From: Kibdelosporangium philippinense
GTDB lineage: Bacteria > Actinomycetota > Actinomycetes > Mycobacteriales > Pseudonocardiaceae
Reading direction: 5' to 3'
Assembly: GCF_021390435.2 (NCBI RefSeq)
Contig: NZ_JAJVCN010000002.1
Span: forward strand, 1,364,001-1,428,000
DNA length: 64,000 nucleotides
This document shows, in pieces, positions 8,086 to 16,513 of this stretch. Below the pieces are notes generated by a model. The model was not told the DNA's origin. It was given only the letters and a program-made list of their open reading frames with translations, and did no database searches. How positions within the stretch are numbered: the stretch's first letter is position 1; each line of letters begins with the position of its first letter. Both the position numbers and the translations under genes were made by a program.

Positions 8086-9318
8086 TTACCAGTCGGGGCG
8101 CAGGGGCATGCCGGAGTAGCCGTTGCTGTCGGTTTTCACGCCAAGGACTTGGTGCAGCTGGATCCAGTTGCGCGCGAACCCGAGCCGGGATCCGGCCATG
8201 TACAGCCGCCACACGCGAGCCGTGTGCGGCCCGACCTCCTCAACGGCCTCGGCCCAGTGCTGCTCAAGGTTCGTGCACCAACCTTCGAGAGTCCGGGCGT
8301 AGTGTTCCCGCAGGTTCTCCTCGTGCCGCACCTCGAAGCCGGTGTCGTGCATCTGCGACAAAATCCGCCCAGGGCCAAGCAGTTCACCATCCGGGAACAC
8401 GTACCGGTTGATGAAGCTGCGCGTGTGCGCGTCCCGCAGGTTGTCCGGCCGCGTGATGCAGTGGTTCAGAATCCGGCCGCCCGTGCGGAGTTTGCTGTAC
8501 AGCAGCTCGAAGTACGACGCCAGGTTGGCCTCGCCGATGTGCTCGGTCAGGCCGATCGAGCTGATCGCGTCGAAGTTGGTCTCGCGCACTGCCCGGTAGT
8601 CGAGGTGACGGACCTCCGCCAGATCCGTCAGGCCCTCCTTGGCAATGCGTTTCTGGGCCCATTCGGCCTGATTCGCCGACAGGGTCACGCCGAGCGCCTG
8701 CACGCCATAGTGCTTCGCGGCGTGGATCACCATGCCGCCCCAACCACAGCCGACGTCAAGCAGCCGCATTCCGGGCCGTAGAGCCAGTTTTCGGGCAACG
8801 AGGTCGTGCTTGGCGTACTGGGCCTCTTCCAGGGTCGCGTTTTCATGCTCGTAGACCGCGCACGTGTACGCCATCGACGGGCCGAGGACCCATTCGTAGA
8901 ACTTGTTGGACACGTCGTAGTGGTGGGAGATCGCCTCCGCGTCACGCATGCGCGAATGGCGTTCGCCCGCCAGCCTTCTTTCCTGGGCCGGGGGATGGGT
9001 CGGCCACAGCAGACGGGCGCCAGCGAGCTTCGCCGCGAGTTTCACGCGCAGCGACGCCGGGATCTCCCGCAGCCTGATCTCCGGGATGGAGCTCAGTGCC
9101 GTGTACATGTCGCCGACGATCTCCAGCGCACCCGTCACGTACGCCCGGACGAGGCCGAGGCTGTTGGGCGAGCTGGCGATGTGGGACAGGGCGAGCGGCG
9201 AGCGCACGTCCACACGCACATCGGCGTTCGGCGTTCCCGCCCTGCTGCCGTCGTAGGCGACGAACTCGACCGGCACGTCTGGGCCGGTCACCTCATAGAT
9301 GGCTTCGGCGATTCGCAT
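8086..9318 (-). CDS. bfaB: SAM methyltransferase for 10-methylene fatty acid formation (cyclopropane synthase family)
   Basis: A 410-residue member of the cyclopropane-fatty-acyl-phospholipid synthase family. Marks are ISHHYDVSNKFYEWVLGPSM, YTCAVYEHENATLEEAQ, SAM loop LLDVGCGWGGMVIHAA (about 187-202), GVTLSANQAEWA, SSIGLTEHIG and the C-terminal CTNLEQHW...LYMAGSRLGF. It is directly followed, with no gap, by an FAD oxidoreductase. This pair is the bfaB-bfaA (tmsB-tmsA) arrangement, in which the methyltransferase adds a methylene at C10 of oleoyl phospholipid and the flavoprotein reduces it to 10-methylstearate (tuberculostearate). It could act as a plain cyclopropane synthase, but the partner gene argues otherwise. 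Membrane-associated cytoplasmic enzyme. Confidence 0.87.
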   Translation of the reverse strand: MRIAEAIYEVTGPDVPVEFVAYDGSRAGTPNADVRVDVRSPLALSHIASSPNSLGLVRAYVTGALEIVGDMYTALSSIPEIRLREIPASLRVKLAAKLAGARLLWPTHPPAQERRLAGERHSRMRDAEAISHHYDVSNKFYEWVLGPSMAYTCAVYEHENATLEEAQYAKHDLVARKLALRPGMRLLDVGCGWGGMVIHAAKHYGVQALGVTLSANQAEWAQKRIAKEGLTDLAEVRHLDYRAVRETNFDAISSIGLTEHIGEANLASYFELLYSKLRTGGRILNHCITRPDNLRDAHTRSFINRYVFPDGELLGPGRILSQMHDTGFEVRHEENLREHYARTLEGWCTNLEQHWAEAVEEVGPHTARVWRLYMAGSRLGFARNWIQLHQVLGVKTDSNGYSGMPLRPDW

Positions 9319-10647
9319 CTAACTACCCCGCACGCACTTGTCGTAGAGGTCGGGCAACCGACCGTCCGGATCGAACTGGAGTTTCAGGGCGCGATACCGC
9401 TCCCCGTTGTACAACCGCCAGAAGTTCTCGCGCGAGTAGAACGACTCCGAGTACAGCGACTTGTGTCCACCGAGGGCGGTCACCTTGTCCTCGATCAGGC
9501 GGTTGTGGTGCCCTGGCCGTTGGCCGGGCCGCATCGGGACCGTTGCCCAGAACCCGACGTTCACGTACATCGTGCCGGGATCCATCGGGTACAGCGGCCA
9601 GGTTCGGTTGTCCCGCAGCTTGATCGGGCACAACCAGATCGGGCTTATGCCGATATCCCGGTGGAAGAACTCGAGAAACTCGCCGAGCCTGTCCAGCGGG
9701 ATCTCCACGTCCTGGATCACCGGTTCACGATCGGGCGCGTTCCCCAGCTGCCGCACCCGTTTGGTCACGCCGTACCTGCGGTCGAGCGCGACTACTTTCC
9801 GGTAGACGTCCGAGCGCAGGTACTGCTTGGGCCAGAGCCTGCGTACCCACGGGATCTGGGCGCCGAAAGCGTGGGAGCACCAGAACCAGTCGGTGTCCCA
9901 GCGCCAGATGTAGTCCCGGATGCTCAGCAGGTCGGCCGTCCGGTCCCGGATGGACTTGTAGAAGATCTCCTTGCCGGTGTAATCACTCGGCCTAAATGTC
10001 GGTTTATCGACAAATCGACCGATGGTCAGGTACTGCTCATCGGCCGAGAACACCGTGCCGTCCAGGAAATCGGCGTCGGTGTACTCGTTGATCACGGCCG
10101 GGTCGTCGAACCGGACATGCCGCAGTTCGACGTACGGCCGCACCGGCTCGAGCTCGATCTTCAGACGCAGCGCGTAGCCGAACGTGCCGTACGAATTGGG
10201 AAATCCGCTGAACGCCTCGTCGTCGCGGTGCAGGTGCGCGATCCGGCCGTCGCCGGTGAGGATCTCCATCTCCAGCACGGATTCATGCGGCAGGCCATTG
10301 CGGAACGACGTGGACTCGATGCCGAGTCCGGCCACCGCGCCGCCGAGCGTGATGGTCTTGAGCTGGGGGACGACCAGCGGCATCAAGCCGTACGGCAAGG
10401 TCGCGTCCACCAGGTCCTCATAGGTGGTCATCCCGCCGACGTCGGCCGTGCGCGCCTCGGCGTCGACACTCAGCACACCGGTGAACTCGCTGACGTCCAG
10501 CGTCCGGGTGGCCGGATCGCGGAACCGGAACAGGTTCGACGTGGACTTGGCCAGCCGGACCGGGGATCCGTGCGGCAAGGCCGCGTACTGGTCACGTAAC
10601 GTCGCAGCAGCCCGCTCATGGCCCATCAGGGCCTGTTGGTTGCCCAT
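9319..10647 (-). CDS. bfaA: FAD-dependent reductase for 10-methyl branched fatty acids
   Basis: A flavoprotein with an N-terminal PCMH-type FAD-binding domain (SPVRLAKSTSNLFRFRD near residue 26-42, DVGGMTTYEDLVDATLPYGL, TLGGAVAGLGIESTSFRNGL) and a C-terminal DHCR24-like part. It belongs to the BfaA/TmsA group that reduces the 10-methylene intermediate made by BfaB. The frame stays open much further upstream (to 11022), but that part is translated repeat DNA with no homology sense. I place the start at ATG 10647 (MGNQQALMGHERAAATLRDQ); ATG 10626 is an alternative. No strong ribosome site precedes either. It comes before bfaB in the transcript and its stop touches the bfaB ATG. Confidence 0.85.
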   Translation of the reverse strand: MGNQQALMGHERAAATLRDQYAALPHGSPVRLAKSTSNLFRFRDPATRTLDVSEFTGVLSVDAEARTADVGGMTTYEDLVDATLPYGLMPLVVPQLKTITLGGAVAGLGIESTSFRNGLPHESVLEMEILTGDGRIAHLHRDDEAFSGFPNSYGTFGYALRLKIELEPVRPYVELRHVRFDDPAVINEYTDADFLDGTVFSADEQYLTIGRFVDKPTFRPSDYTGKEIFYKSIRDRTADLLSIRDYIWRWDTDWFWCSHAFGAQIPWVRRLWPKQYLRSDVYRKVVALDRRYGVTKRVRQLGNAPDREPVIQDVEIPLDRLGEFLEFFHRDIGISPIWLCPIKLRDNRTWPLYPMDPGTMYVNVGFWATVPMRPGQRPGHHNRLIEDKVTALGGHKSLYSESFYSRENFWRLYNGERYRALKLQFDPDGRLPDLYDKCVRGS

Positions 10648-10696
10648 ACCAACCGATGCTAAGCCTGCTCGCGCGACCCAGCATTGTGATTTTCGG

Positions 10697-11035
10697 ACTA
10701 GTGCCGTGCGACCCCGCTCCCTTGGCCTTGCTAGGGCGTGTTTCGAATGTCCCGGTCGATGAGAGGCAGGATCGGGGTGGTTCCTGGCGACGCCGCGGTG
10801 ACGCCGCGAATACTGGTTGTCTTTGGGCGTTGCCGCGGTGGCGTCAGGGGCCGCATCCGGCCTGGCTATCGCGATCGGGCATTTGAAACACGCCCTAGGG
10901 CTCAAATCGTCCCTGGCGGCACCGGCCGGAACGTCCAAAGACAACCAGTATTCGCGACGTCCCGGCGTCACCACCAGGAACAATTTGATCTCCCAGCAAG
11001 GCGAAAGGGAGCGAGGCCGCACGGCACTATTGTGC
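10697..11035. repeat. Composite imperfect inverted-repeat block
   Basis: Outer arms: TAGTGCCGTGCG plus CTCCCTT and GCCTTGCT (10699-10730) recur inverted at 10996-11030. A second pair, around GAATACTGGTTGTCTTTGG (10808-10826), recurs inverted at 10934-10952, with TTCCTGG and GTGACGCC segments also paired. These pairings cross a third inverted pair, the MITE ends at 10731 and 10898. The block supplies the last codons and TAG stop of the gene ending at 11027, and the region before the bfaA start. Confidence 0.65.
10731..10898. mobile_element. Putative MITE with IS5-like ends
   Basis: A 168-bp segment with 19-bp terminal inverted repeats, CTAGGGCGTGTTTCGAATG and its inverted copy with one mismatch. 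Its outer bases are CTAG on both sides, like the flanks of the IS5-family element at 25519, whose ends begin GGGTCTGTTTCGAAAG. It has no transposase frame, so it would need help from such an element. Confidence 0.55.
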
Positions 11036-11848
11036 CGACTGGTACTCCTCGAAGATGTCCGGCAGGTACGCCAGTAGCAGGTCTAGCGTAGTGAACAAAC
11101 CGGCAATCGGGTCCAAACGGGCGGCCGCGTACGCGACTTCGCAGCCTTTACGGGCAGGCACCGGATTGCCGACATCGGTGAACCAGTCGAGGAACGGAAT
11201 GCGCTGTCGGCCCAGCTCAGGATGGATCAGTCCGCCGTAGACAGCCAGCAGATCCAGCACGGCCGGACGGTTGCGCAGGGTCCAGCGGTAGAACTCGGAG
11301 TACATGAAGAATCGGCGTTCCACCGCGGACGGCTTGACGCCGTGTGTTTTCTCGGCGACCCGGACACCATGATCGGTGGCAGCCTGTTCGGCTTCGCTCC
11401 ACGCTTTGTCATGGACATTGCGGACAGTCAGTTCACCGGCGCGCAGGCGTATCAAATAGTTCGCCCATCTGCGCGATCCAGGGTTGCCGAACTCGTCCTG
11501 TGACCGGCCGAGTGCGATCGCGATACCCCGCTCGACGCCTTCGACAATCCCAGCGTCCACGTAGGACACCCAGCTGCCCGGCGCGCCCAACTGGCGGTCA
11601 CGGAAGAACGTGATCACGCCCTCGATATTGCGCCACCGATCGGCCGCGCCAAGTTCGGCGGCCGGGCCGCTCTGCATCAACCGGACCATGTCCAGCCGGT
11701 CCGGCATGCTCATCAGATTGATCTCGGCCAACGTGCAGTCCAAAGCAGCCGCGCACTGGGCAGGCGTGCGACCGGCGGCGTTCGCGTGCACCGGGAGAAG
11801 CAGACTGGCAAGTACAGACAGGACAACGATCCACCCTGATCGCTTCAT
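11027..11848 (-). CDS. Secreted hypothetical protein
   Basis: A 273-residue protein I do not recognise. Residues 1-24 form a Sec signal peptide (MKRSGWIVVLSVLASLLLPV, cut after ANA). The mature part has three cysteines (two in AQCAAALDC, one in RKGCEVA), is rich in aromatic and charged helices (SEFYRWTLRNRPAVLDLLAV), and shows no catalytic motif I can name. The final codons and the TAG stop come from the edge of the composite repeat block, so the C-terminus may have been altered by that insertion. It is 10 bp downstream of the alpha/beta hydrolase gene on the same strand, so the two may form one transcript of exported proteins. Confidence 0.7.
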   Translation of the reverse strand: MKRSGWIVVLSVLASLLLPVHANAAGRTPAQCAAALDCTLAEINLMSMPDRLDMVRLMQSGPAAELGAADRWRNIEGVITFFRDRQLGAPGSWVSYVDAGIVEGVERGIAIALGRSQDEFGNPGSRRWANYLIRLRAGELTVRNVHDKAWSEAEQAATDHGVRVAEKTHGVKPSAVERRFFMYSEFYRWTLRNRPAVLDLLAVYGGLIHPELGRQRIPFLDWFTDVGNPVPARKGCEVAYAAARLDPIAGLFTTLDLLLAYLPDIFEEYQSAQ

Positions 11849-11858
11849 GTCTGTGAAC

Positions 11859-12767
11859 CTAGAACCTCCCGAGGTGACTCAGCAACAAATCGGACACCGT
11901 CGGTGCGACTTCCTCAGGTACGTTGTGGCCGACGCCTTCCAGGACTTCCAACCGGTAAGGCCCGGTCACCCAATTGTGTGTCCGCTCCACCCCGTAGGGC
12001 GCGACCATCGGGTCCTTGGTACTCGCGATGAACAGCGTCGGCAGCGACGACTTTTGCTCGTAGCCGGTGAAGTCGTTGGCCCGATACCAGTTCAACATCG
12101 CCGTCAAAGCACCCGGCTGCGAGAGCCGCTTGTAGTAGATCGCGCTCTTGCAGTCAGGCACACCAGGCAGGGTGAGCTTGCCGCTGGCGAGCAGCTCGTT
12201 CTCCGGGATCGGCGCGGGACGGCGGAAGCGGTCCATGTAAACCGAGGCCTCCTGTTGAGCGGGATCAACCCGCAGTGCCTCGGCGAACGCGCCAAGATGC
12301 GGTACGGAGACCGCGGTCAACGTCCGAATGCGATGCGCGTACCTCGCGGCCGCGATCCACGCGACCGCCGCACCCCAGTCATGCCCGACGAGGTCGAACT
12401 TGCGCCAGCCCAACGCGTCCGCGATGGTGACCACATCGTCAACGGCGTAATCCAGCCCGTAATCCCCGATATCCAGCGGCCGTACGCCGGGTGAGTAACC
12501 GCGCTGGTCCGGCGCCACAGCCCGGTACCCAGCGGCCGCAAGGGCGAGCAGCTGATGCTCCCACTCAATGCCAAGCTCAGGAAAGCCGTGCAGGAGAAGG
12601 ACTTTCCGGCCATGCAGCGGGCCAGCGGCGACCGCGTCGAAGGTGCCGACGCCGGTCTTGATCTTCAGCGGAGTGATTCTCGGCGCCGCTTCGGCCGTGC
12701 CTGTGAGGCTGAGTGACGCGATCCCGGCTGCTGTCAGGGCGAGGAAGTTCCGACGAGTGCTTGGCAT
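11859..12767 (-). CDS. Tat-exported alpha/beta hydrolase, epoxide-hydrolase-like
   Basis: With the start at ATG 12767 (MPSTRRNFLALTAAGIASLS) the protein has a twin-arginine signal (STRRNFLAL) cut after AEA. The longer frame to 12806 only adds 13 residues before that signal. The hydrolase core has oxyanion motif HGFPELGIEWEHQ, GYRAVAPDQRGYSPG, nucleophile elbow LVGHDWGAAVAW (Asp as nucleophile, as in epoxide hydrolases/haloalkane dehalogenases) and the late VLEGVGHNVPEE with the base His. The acid is probably in STKDPM. A secreted epoxide or ester hydrolase is likely; the substrate is unknown. Confidence 0.85.
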   Translation of the reverse strand: MPSTRRNFLALTAAGIASLSLTGTAEAAPRITPLKIKTGVGTFDAVAAGPLHGRKVLLLHGFPELGIEWEHQLLALAAAGYRAVAPDQRGYSPGVRPLDIGDYGLDYAVDDVVTIADALGWRKFDLVGHDWGAAVAWIAAARYAHRIRTLTAVSVPHLGAFAEALRVDPAQQEASVYMDRFRRPAPIPENELLASGKLTLPGVPDCKSAIYYKRLSQPGALTAMLNWYRANDFTGYEQKSSLPTLFIASTKDPMVAPYGVERTHNWVTGPYRLEVLEGVGHNVPEEVAPTVSDLLLSHLGRF

Positions 12768-12837
12768 GCCCCAAGAATGTCGCCCACCCGGTGCACGATC
12801 CATCATGTGCGCCCCCGAAGCGGGGGTAGGGCCAGCC

Positions 12838-13403
12838 CTAGTCCCACCAGAACCGCCAGATGCGTTCGCTGAGGAGCTTCATGGCATAGCCGGCGACGGT
12901 TTCATCTGGCGCGCCTTGCCAGTAGTTGTCCGGGCAGAACGCGAAATGCTCAGCCGCGACGAGCTCAGCGGTGGCAATGTCGGTTGGTGGCGCTGCAACA
13001 GTCAGGATGAGCGTCGAGTGGTCACCGAGGTAGATGACTCGCGCCCCGAAACGGTCCTCCCAGCTGCGCACTACAGCCGACACCTTCGCGACGTCGTTCA
13101 CGTAGTTGGCCGGGCCGCCCCAGCCCATCGCGGCCAGCGCGTCAGCGCCCCGCCGGGTCGCCACGAGGCCAAGCCGCACCTCGCCGCCAGCCCGCGCGGT
13201 CACATCGTCAGCGAGCTCGTCCGGGTCGATCGACGGTTGCGCCGCAGGCGCGAGCCCCGGCCAGTCGCCGTCCCCATCGTTCGCGCGCCACGATTCGGCA
13301 AACACTTCAGCCAGTAGGCCGGGAGGTCCTCTTCGTCGCCGTGCATGATCCGGCCTGCGGGCAATGCGATCGGCGAGTTCTTGATCAGCTCGGGTAAGGG
13401 CAT
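12838..13403 (-). pseudogene. DUF4253 protein gene with an apparent frameshift
   Basis: The C-terminal two thirds (reading GDWPGLAP, GLVATRRGADALAAMGWGGP, SWEDRFGARVIYLGDHSTL, SERIWRFWWD) is a typical DUF4253 domain. The matching N-terminus lies in another frame: ATG 13403 opens MPLPELIKNSPIALPAGRIM then GDEEDLPAYWL. The two parts join if one base is added near 13308 (TGG CT. GAA GTG), giving LPAYWL-EVFAESW. Without it the downstream frame only has an arginine-rich non-protein-like extension up to 13509. So this is either a one-base deletion in the genome or a sequencing error. Function of the family is unknown. Confidence 0.65.
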
Positions 13404-13412
13404 CGGCAGACG

Positions 13413-14042
13413 CTAGCGTGCCAACAGTTCTGCCGGGGCCACCAACCTCAGGCATGCCTTGGCGCGTTGCCAGCGGGCCTGGATCTGCGAGTCGTCGGGA
13501 TACGCCCACGAACCAACAAGCAACCCGCGAACGGTATCCATGGCCGTGTACGCGTAATGCCGGAACTGGGTCGTGTCCGCCTGTGGCCCGAACAGGCGAC
13601 GGCCGAACTCGACAATGACTTCGCTGATTTCGGGCTCGACCTCGGCGACAAGGGCCCTCAGCACGGGATCGGTCCGGGCGGCCAGCAGCAGTTCCGTACT
13701 CGCGGCGAAGATCGGGCCTTGGTGGATCTCCCAGAGCAGGTCCAACGTATCGCCGATCGGGTCGGTCGACATCGCCAGCTCGTCCATTCGCGCAAACGCT
13801 TGCTCGGCTCGGCGGTGGGCGATGTCGCGGACGGCGGCCGTGACCAGGTCGGCTTTGGTGGGGAAGTGGTGGACTTGGGCGCCTCTGGTCACGCCTGCGC
13901 GTTCGGCGACCCGGGTTGTCGTCGTGCCCGCATAGCCGTACTCGACGAGGCAGTCGATGGTCGCGTCGAGCAGCCTCCTACGCATGACCGCGCTGCGTTC
14001 TTCCTGCGTACGGCCGGTTTTTGAGGTTCTTGTCGCCGGCAT
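13413..14042 (-). CDS. TetR family regulator, divergent from the SDR operon
   Basis: A TetR protein of 209 residues when started at ATG 14042 (MPATRTSKTGRTQEERSAVM); the frame continues to 14111 without a sensible start. The helix-turn-helix is RRRLLDATIDCLVEYGYAGT then TTRVAERAGVTRGAQVHHFP. The C-terminal part is helical with GLLVGSWAYP near its end. It is divergent from the SDR gene (62 bp between starts), so it probably controls that operon and itself. A weak palindrome lies between them. The ligand is unknown; the operon content suggests an acyl-CoA, ketone or aldehyde. Confidence 0.83.
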   Translation of the reverse strand: MPATRTSKTGRTQEERSAVMRRRLLDATIDCLVEYGYAGTTTTRVAERAGVTRGAQVHHFPTKADLVTAAVRDIAHRRAEQAFARMDELAMSTDPIGDTLDLLWEIHQGPIFAASTELLLAARTDPVLRALVAEVEPEISEVIVEFGRRLFGPQADTTQFRHYAYTAMDTVRGLLVGSWAYPDDSQIQARWQRAKACLRLVAPAELLAR

Positions 14043-14047
14043 GGGAC

Positions 14048-14076
14048 AACAATACCTGCAAGTGTGTATGTTAGTT
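14048..14076. promoter_or_regulatory. Possible TetR operator between divergent genes
   Basis: The 62-bp gap holds AACAATAC, then 10 bp, then GTATGTTAG: near-inverted 7-8 bp arms, inside wider GGGACA/TGTCCC arms. Its place between the TetR and SDR starts fits an operator, but the symmetry is imperfect. Confidence 0.35.
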
Positions 14077-14104
14077 GAACTGTCCCTCGTCCCGGAGGTG
14101 CGGC

Positions 14105-14962
14105 GTGGCACGTTCGCTGCAGGACAAGGTCGTAGTGGTCACGGGTGGTGCGCGCGGGATCGGCGCGGCCATGACGAAGGCGCTGGTCAGAGAAGGTGCG
14201 AAGGTCGTCATCGGCGATCTTGACCTGGCATGCGCCGAGGCGACCGCGAACAGGCTCGGCGCGATGGCGCTGCACGTGGACGTCACCGATCCGGCCGGTT
14301 TCACCAAGTTCCTCGACCAGGCCGAAAGCCGCCAAGGTCCGATCGACATTCTGATCAACAATGCCGGGATCATGCCGTTGGGCCCATTCGAGGACGAAGA
14401 CGACGCCTCGACCATGCACCAGTTGGAGATCAACTTGCACGGCGTCATCCACGGCACCCGGGAGGCCGTCAAACGCATGCGCCCCCGCGCGACCGGGCAC
14501 ATCGTCAACGTGGCGTCCGCGGCCGGGAAGGCTGGGTTTCCTGGAGCGGCGACGTATTGCGCGACCAAGCACGGTGTTGTCGGGCTGACCGAGGCGGTAC
14601 GCCTTGAGCTGCGCGGATCGGGCATCGAGATGACCTTGGTGATGCCTTCGATCGTGGCCACCGAGCTCACCGCGGGCCTCAACAACAACGGTATGGTCAA
14701 GACCGCCACACCGGAGGATGTCGCCGAGGCGACCGTGAACGCGCTGAAGAACCCCAAGTTCGAGGTGTTCGTGCCCAAATCGGTCGGCACGTTCAACCGG
14801 ATCGAGCGATTGCTGCCGCGTGCCGCGGGTGAGTGGATGGTCCGCAAGCTCAAGGGCGACCGGCTGCTGATGGACATCGATCGAGCGAAACGAGTGGACT
14901 ACGAAACACGCGCCGCGGCCAGCGCGCCCGCGGCCGACGAGGCCTACGGGATGAAGAAATGA
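14105..14962 (+). CDS. Short-chain dehydrogenase/reductase
   Basis: A classical SDR of 285 residues. Start is GTG 14105 (VARSLQDKVVVVTGGARGIG), six bases after a GGAGG site at 14094; the frame upstream to 14075 overlaps the operator region and is rejected. Marks are TGGARGIG (NAD(P) loop), VIGDLD (acid after beta2, favouring NAD), NNAGIMPLG, SAAGK and the YCATK active site (Tyr, Lys). It resembles mycobacterial SDRs of lipid or sterol pathways. It overlaps the aldehyde dehydrogenase by 4 bp. Probably oxidises a secondary alcohol or reduces a ketone; substrate unknown. Confidence 0.88.
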   Translation: MARSLQDKVVVVTGGARGIGAAMTKALVREGAKVVIGDLDLACAEATANRLGAMALHVDVTDPAGFTKFLDQAESRQGPIDILINNAGIMPLGPFEDEDDASTMHQLEINLHGVIHGTREAVKRMRPRATGHIVNVASAAGKAGFPGAATYCATKHGVVGLTEAVRLELRGSGIEMTLVMPSIVATELTAGLNNNGMVKTATPEDVAEATVNALKNPKFEVFVPKSVGTFNRIERLLPRAAGEWMVRKLKGDRLLMDIDRAKRVDYETRAAASAPAADEAYGMKK

Positions 14963-16497
14963 TCTCCGACGCGTTGGTGGCCAAGCTGTGTGACCGGGTC
15001 GCGGCCTCCACAGCGGACACTTTCAGCACCGTGGACGTGTTCACCGGCGGCACATTGGCCAAGGTCCCGCGATCCTCGCCGGAAGACGTCGCCGAGGCCG
15101 TCGAGGCCGCGCGCAAAGCCCAGCAGGTATGGGCAGGTGTCACGGTCGACAACCGGATCCCGGTGTTCGAACGGTTCCACGCGCTGCTGCTCGAACACAC
15201 CGACGAGATTCTGGACATCCTGCAGGCAGAAACTGGCAAGTCCCGAAAGGACGCGTTCCTCGAAGTATGTGCGCCGCTCGTGACTGTTGGCTACTACGCC
15301 CGCAAAGCGCCGAAACTCCTTGCGCCGCAACGGCGCCAGGGCATGCTCCCTGGCGTTGTCAAGACGACCGAGCTGCGTGTGCCCAAGGGGGTCGTTGGCA
15401 CGATCACGCCGTGGAACTACCCGTTCGCCTTGGCGTTCATGGACATCATTCCCGCGTTGATCGCAGGGAACGGCGTGGTCCTCAAGCCGGACACGCAAAC
15501 CGCGTTGTGCACTTTGTACGGCGTCGACCTGCTCTACCAAGCCGGGCTGACGCAAGGCTTGCTGCAAGTGGTGATCGGGGACGGTCCAGTGGTTGGAACG
15601 GCCATTGTGGACAATGCTGACTACATTGGATTCACTGGTTCGACGCGGACCGGGCGCGAGATCGCGGCACGTGCCGGGCGGCGTCTCATCGGGTACTCAT
15701 TGGAACTTGGCGGCAAGAACCCCTTGCTGGTATTGGGAGACGCGAATACCCGACAGGCCGCGGTCGGTGCCGTGCAGACGTGCTTCTCCAACTCCGGCCA
15801 GCTCTGTATGTCGCCCGAGCGCTTGTTTGTGCACACGGGCGTGTACGACGACTTCGTCGCGAGGTTCTTGGGCGAGGTCAAGAGGATGAACCTTGCGGCG
15901 GGCTACGACTACAGCGCGGACATGGGATCGCTGAACTCCCAGCGACAGCTGGAGACCGTGATCAAGCACGTCGAGGACGCTCGGTCCAAAGGCGCGACTG
16001 TCCTCACTGGAGGAAAGGCGCGACCGGAAATCGGGCCATTCTTCTATGAGCCGACCGTGCTCACGGATGTCACGCCGGAAATGCTGTGCTACGACAACGA
16101 AACCTTCGGCCCGGTTGTGTCGATCTACCGTGTCGCCGATGACACCGCGGCCATCGAGCGCGCGAATGCCACTTCCTATGGCCTGAACGCCAGCGTTTTC
16201 ACCAAGTCCATCGCGCACGGCGAACTGGTCGCGGCACAGCTGAAAGCGGGCACTGTCCACATCAACGACGGGCACGTGGTCGGACTGGGCAGCGCGGACG
16301 CGCCGATGGGCGGGATGAAGGACTCTGGAATCGGGCGGCGCAACGGCGCCGAAGGAATACTCAAGTACACCGAATCCCAGAACGTGTCTGTCCAACGTGT
16401 CCCGTTGACCACGCCGCCGCGATGGCTCCCGTTCGGGTGGTACGTCAAGAGCATGCAGGGTCTGCTTCGTCTCATTCGTCGGGCAAACATCCGTTAG
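14959..16497 (+). CDS. Succinate-semialdehyde dehydrogenase-type aldehyde dehydrogenase
   Basis: A 512-residue aldehyde dehydrogenase. ATG 14959 overlaps the SDR stop (ATGA), so I use it rather than the longer frame from 14833. Marks are TITPWNYPFALAFMDIIPAL, GFTGSTRTGREIA, the general base in LELGGKNP, the catalytic Cys in NSGQLCMSPER, ETFGPVVSIY and the C-terminal SGIGRRNGAEGILKYTE. This matches the GabD2-like (Rv1731) succinic semialdehyde dehydrogenase group, although membrane or lipid aldehydes are possible given the neighbours. The last 35 residues (LPFGWYVKSMQGLLRLIRRA) are hydrophobic and basic and could touch the membrane. Confidence 0.88.
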   Translation: MISDALVAKLCDRVAASTADTFSTVDVFTGGTLAKVPRSSPEDVAEAVEAARKAQQVWAGVTVDNRIPVFERFHALLLEHTDEILDILQAETGKSRKDAFLEVCAPLVTVGYYARKAPKLLAPQRRQGMLPGVVKTTELRVPKGVVGTITPWNYPFALAFMDIIPALIAGNGVVLKPDTQTALCTLYGVDLLYQAGLTQGLLQVVIGDGPVVGTAIVDNADYIGFTGSTRTGREIAARAGRRLIGYSLELGGKNPLLVLGDANTRQAAVGAVQTCFSNSGQLCMSPERLFVHTGVYDDFVARFLGEVKRMNLAAGYDYSADMGSLNSQRQLETVIKHVEDARSKGATVLTGGKARPEIGPFFYEPTVLTDVTPEMLCYDNETFGPVVSIYRVADDTAAIERANATSYGLNASVFTKSIAHGELVAAQLKAGTVHINDGHVVGLGSADAPMGGMKDSGIGRRNGAEGILKYTESQNVSVQRVPLTTPPRWLPFGWYVKSMQGLLRLIRRANIR

Positions 16498-16513
16498 CTG
16501 CGATAATGCTTCT

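Noticed and set aside
10648..11022. N-terminal extension of bfaA through the repeat block
   Set aside because: The extension is translated inverted-repeat DNA; the family starts near MGNQQALMGHERAA and the repeats carry no protein homology.
13404..13509. Upstream extension of the DUF4253 frame
   Set aside because: Arg/Pro-rich reading with no homology; the real N-terminus is in another frame starting at 13403.
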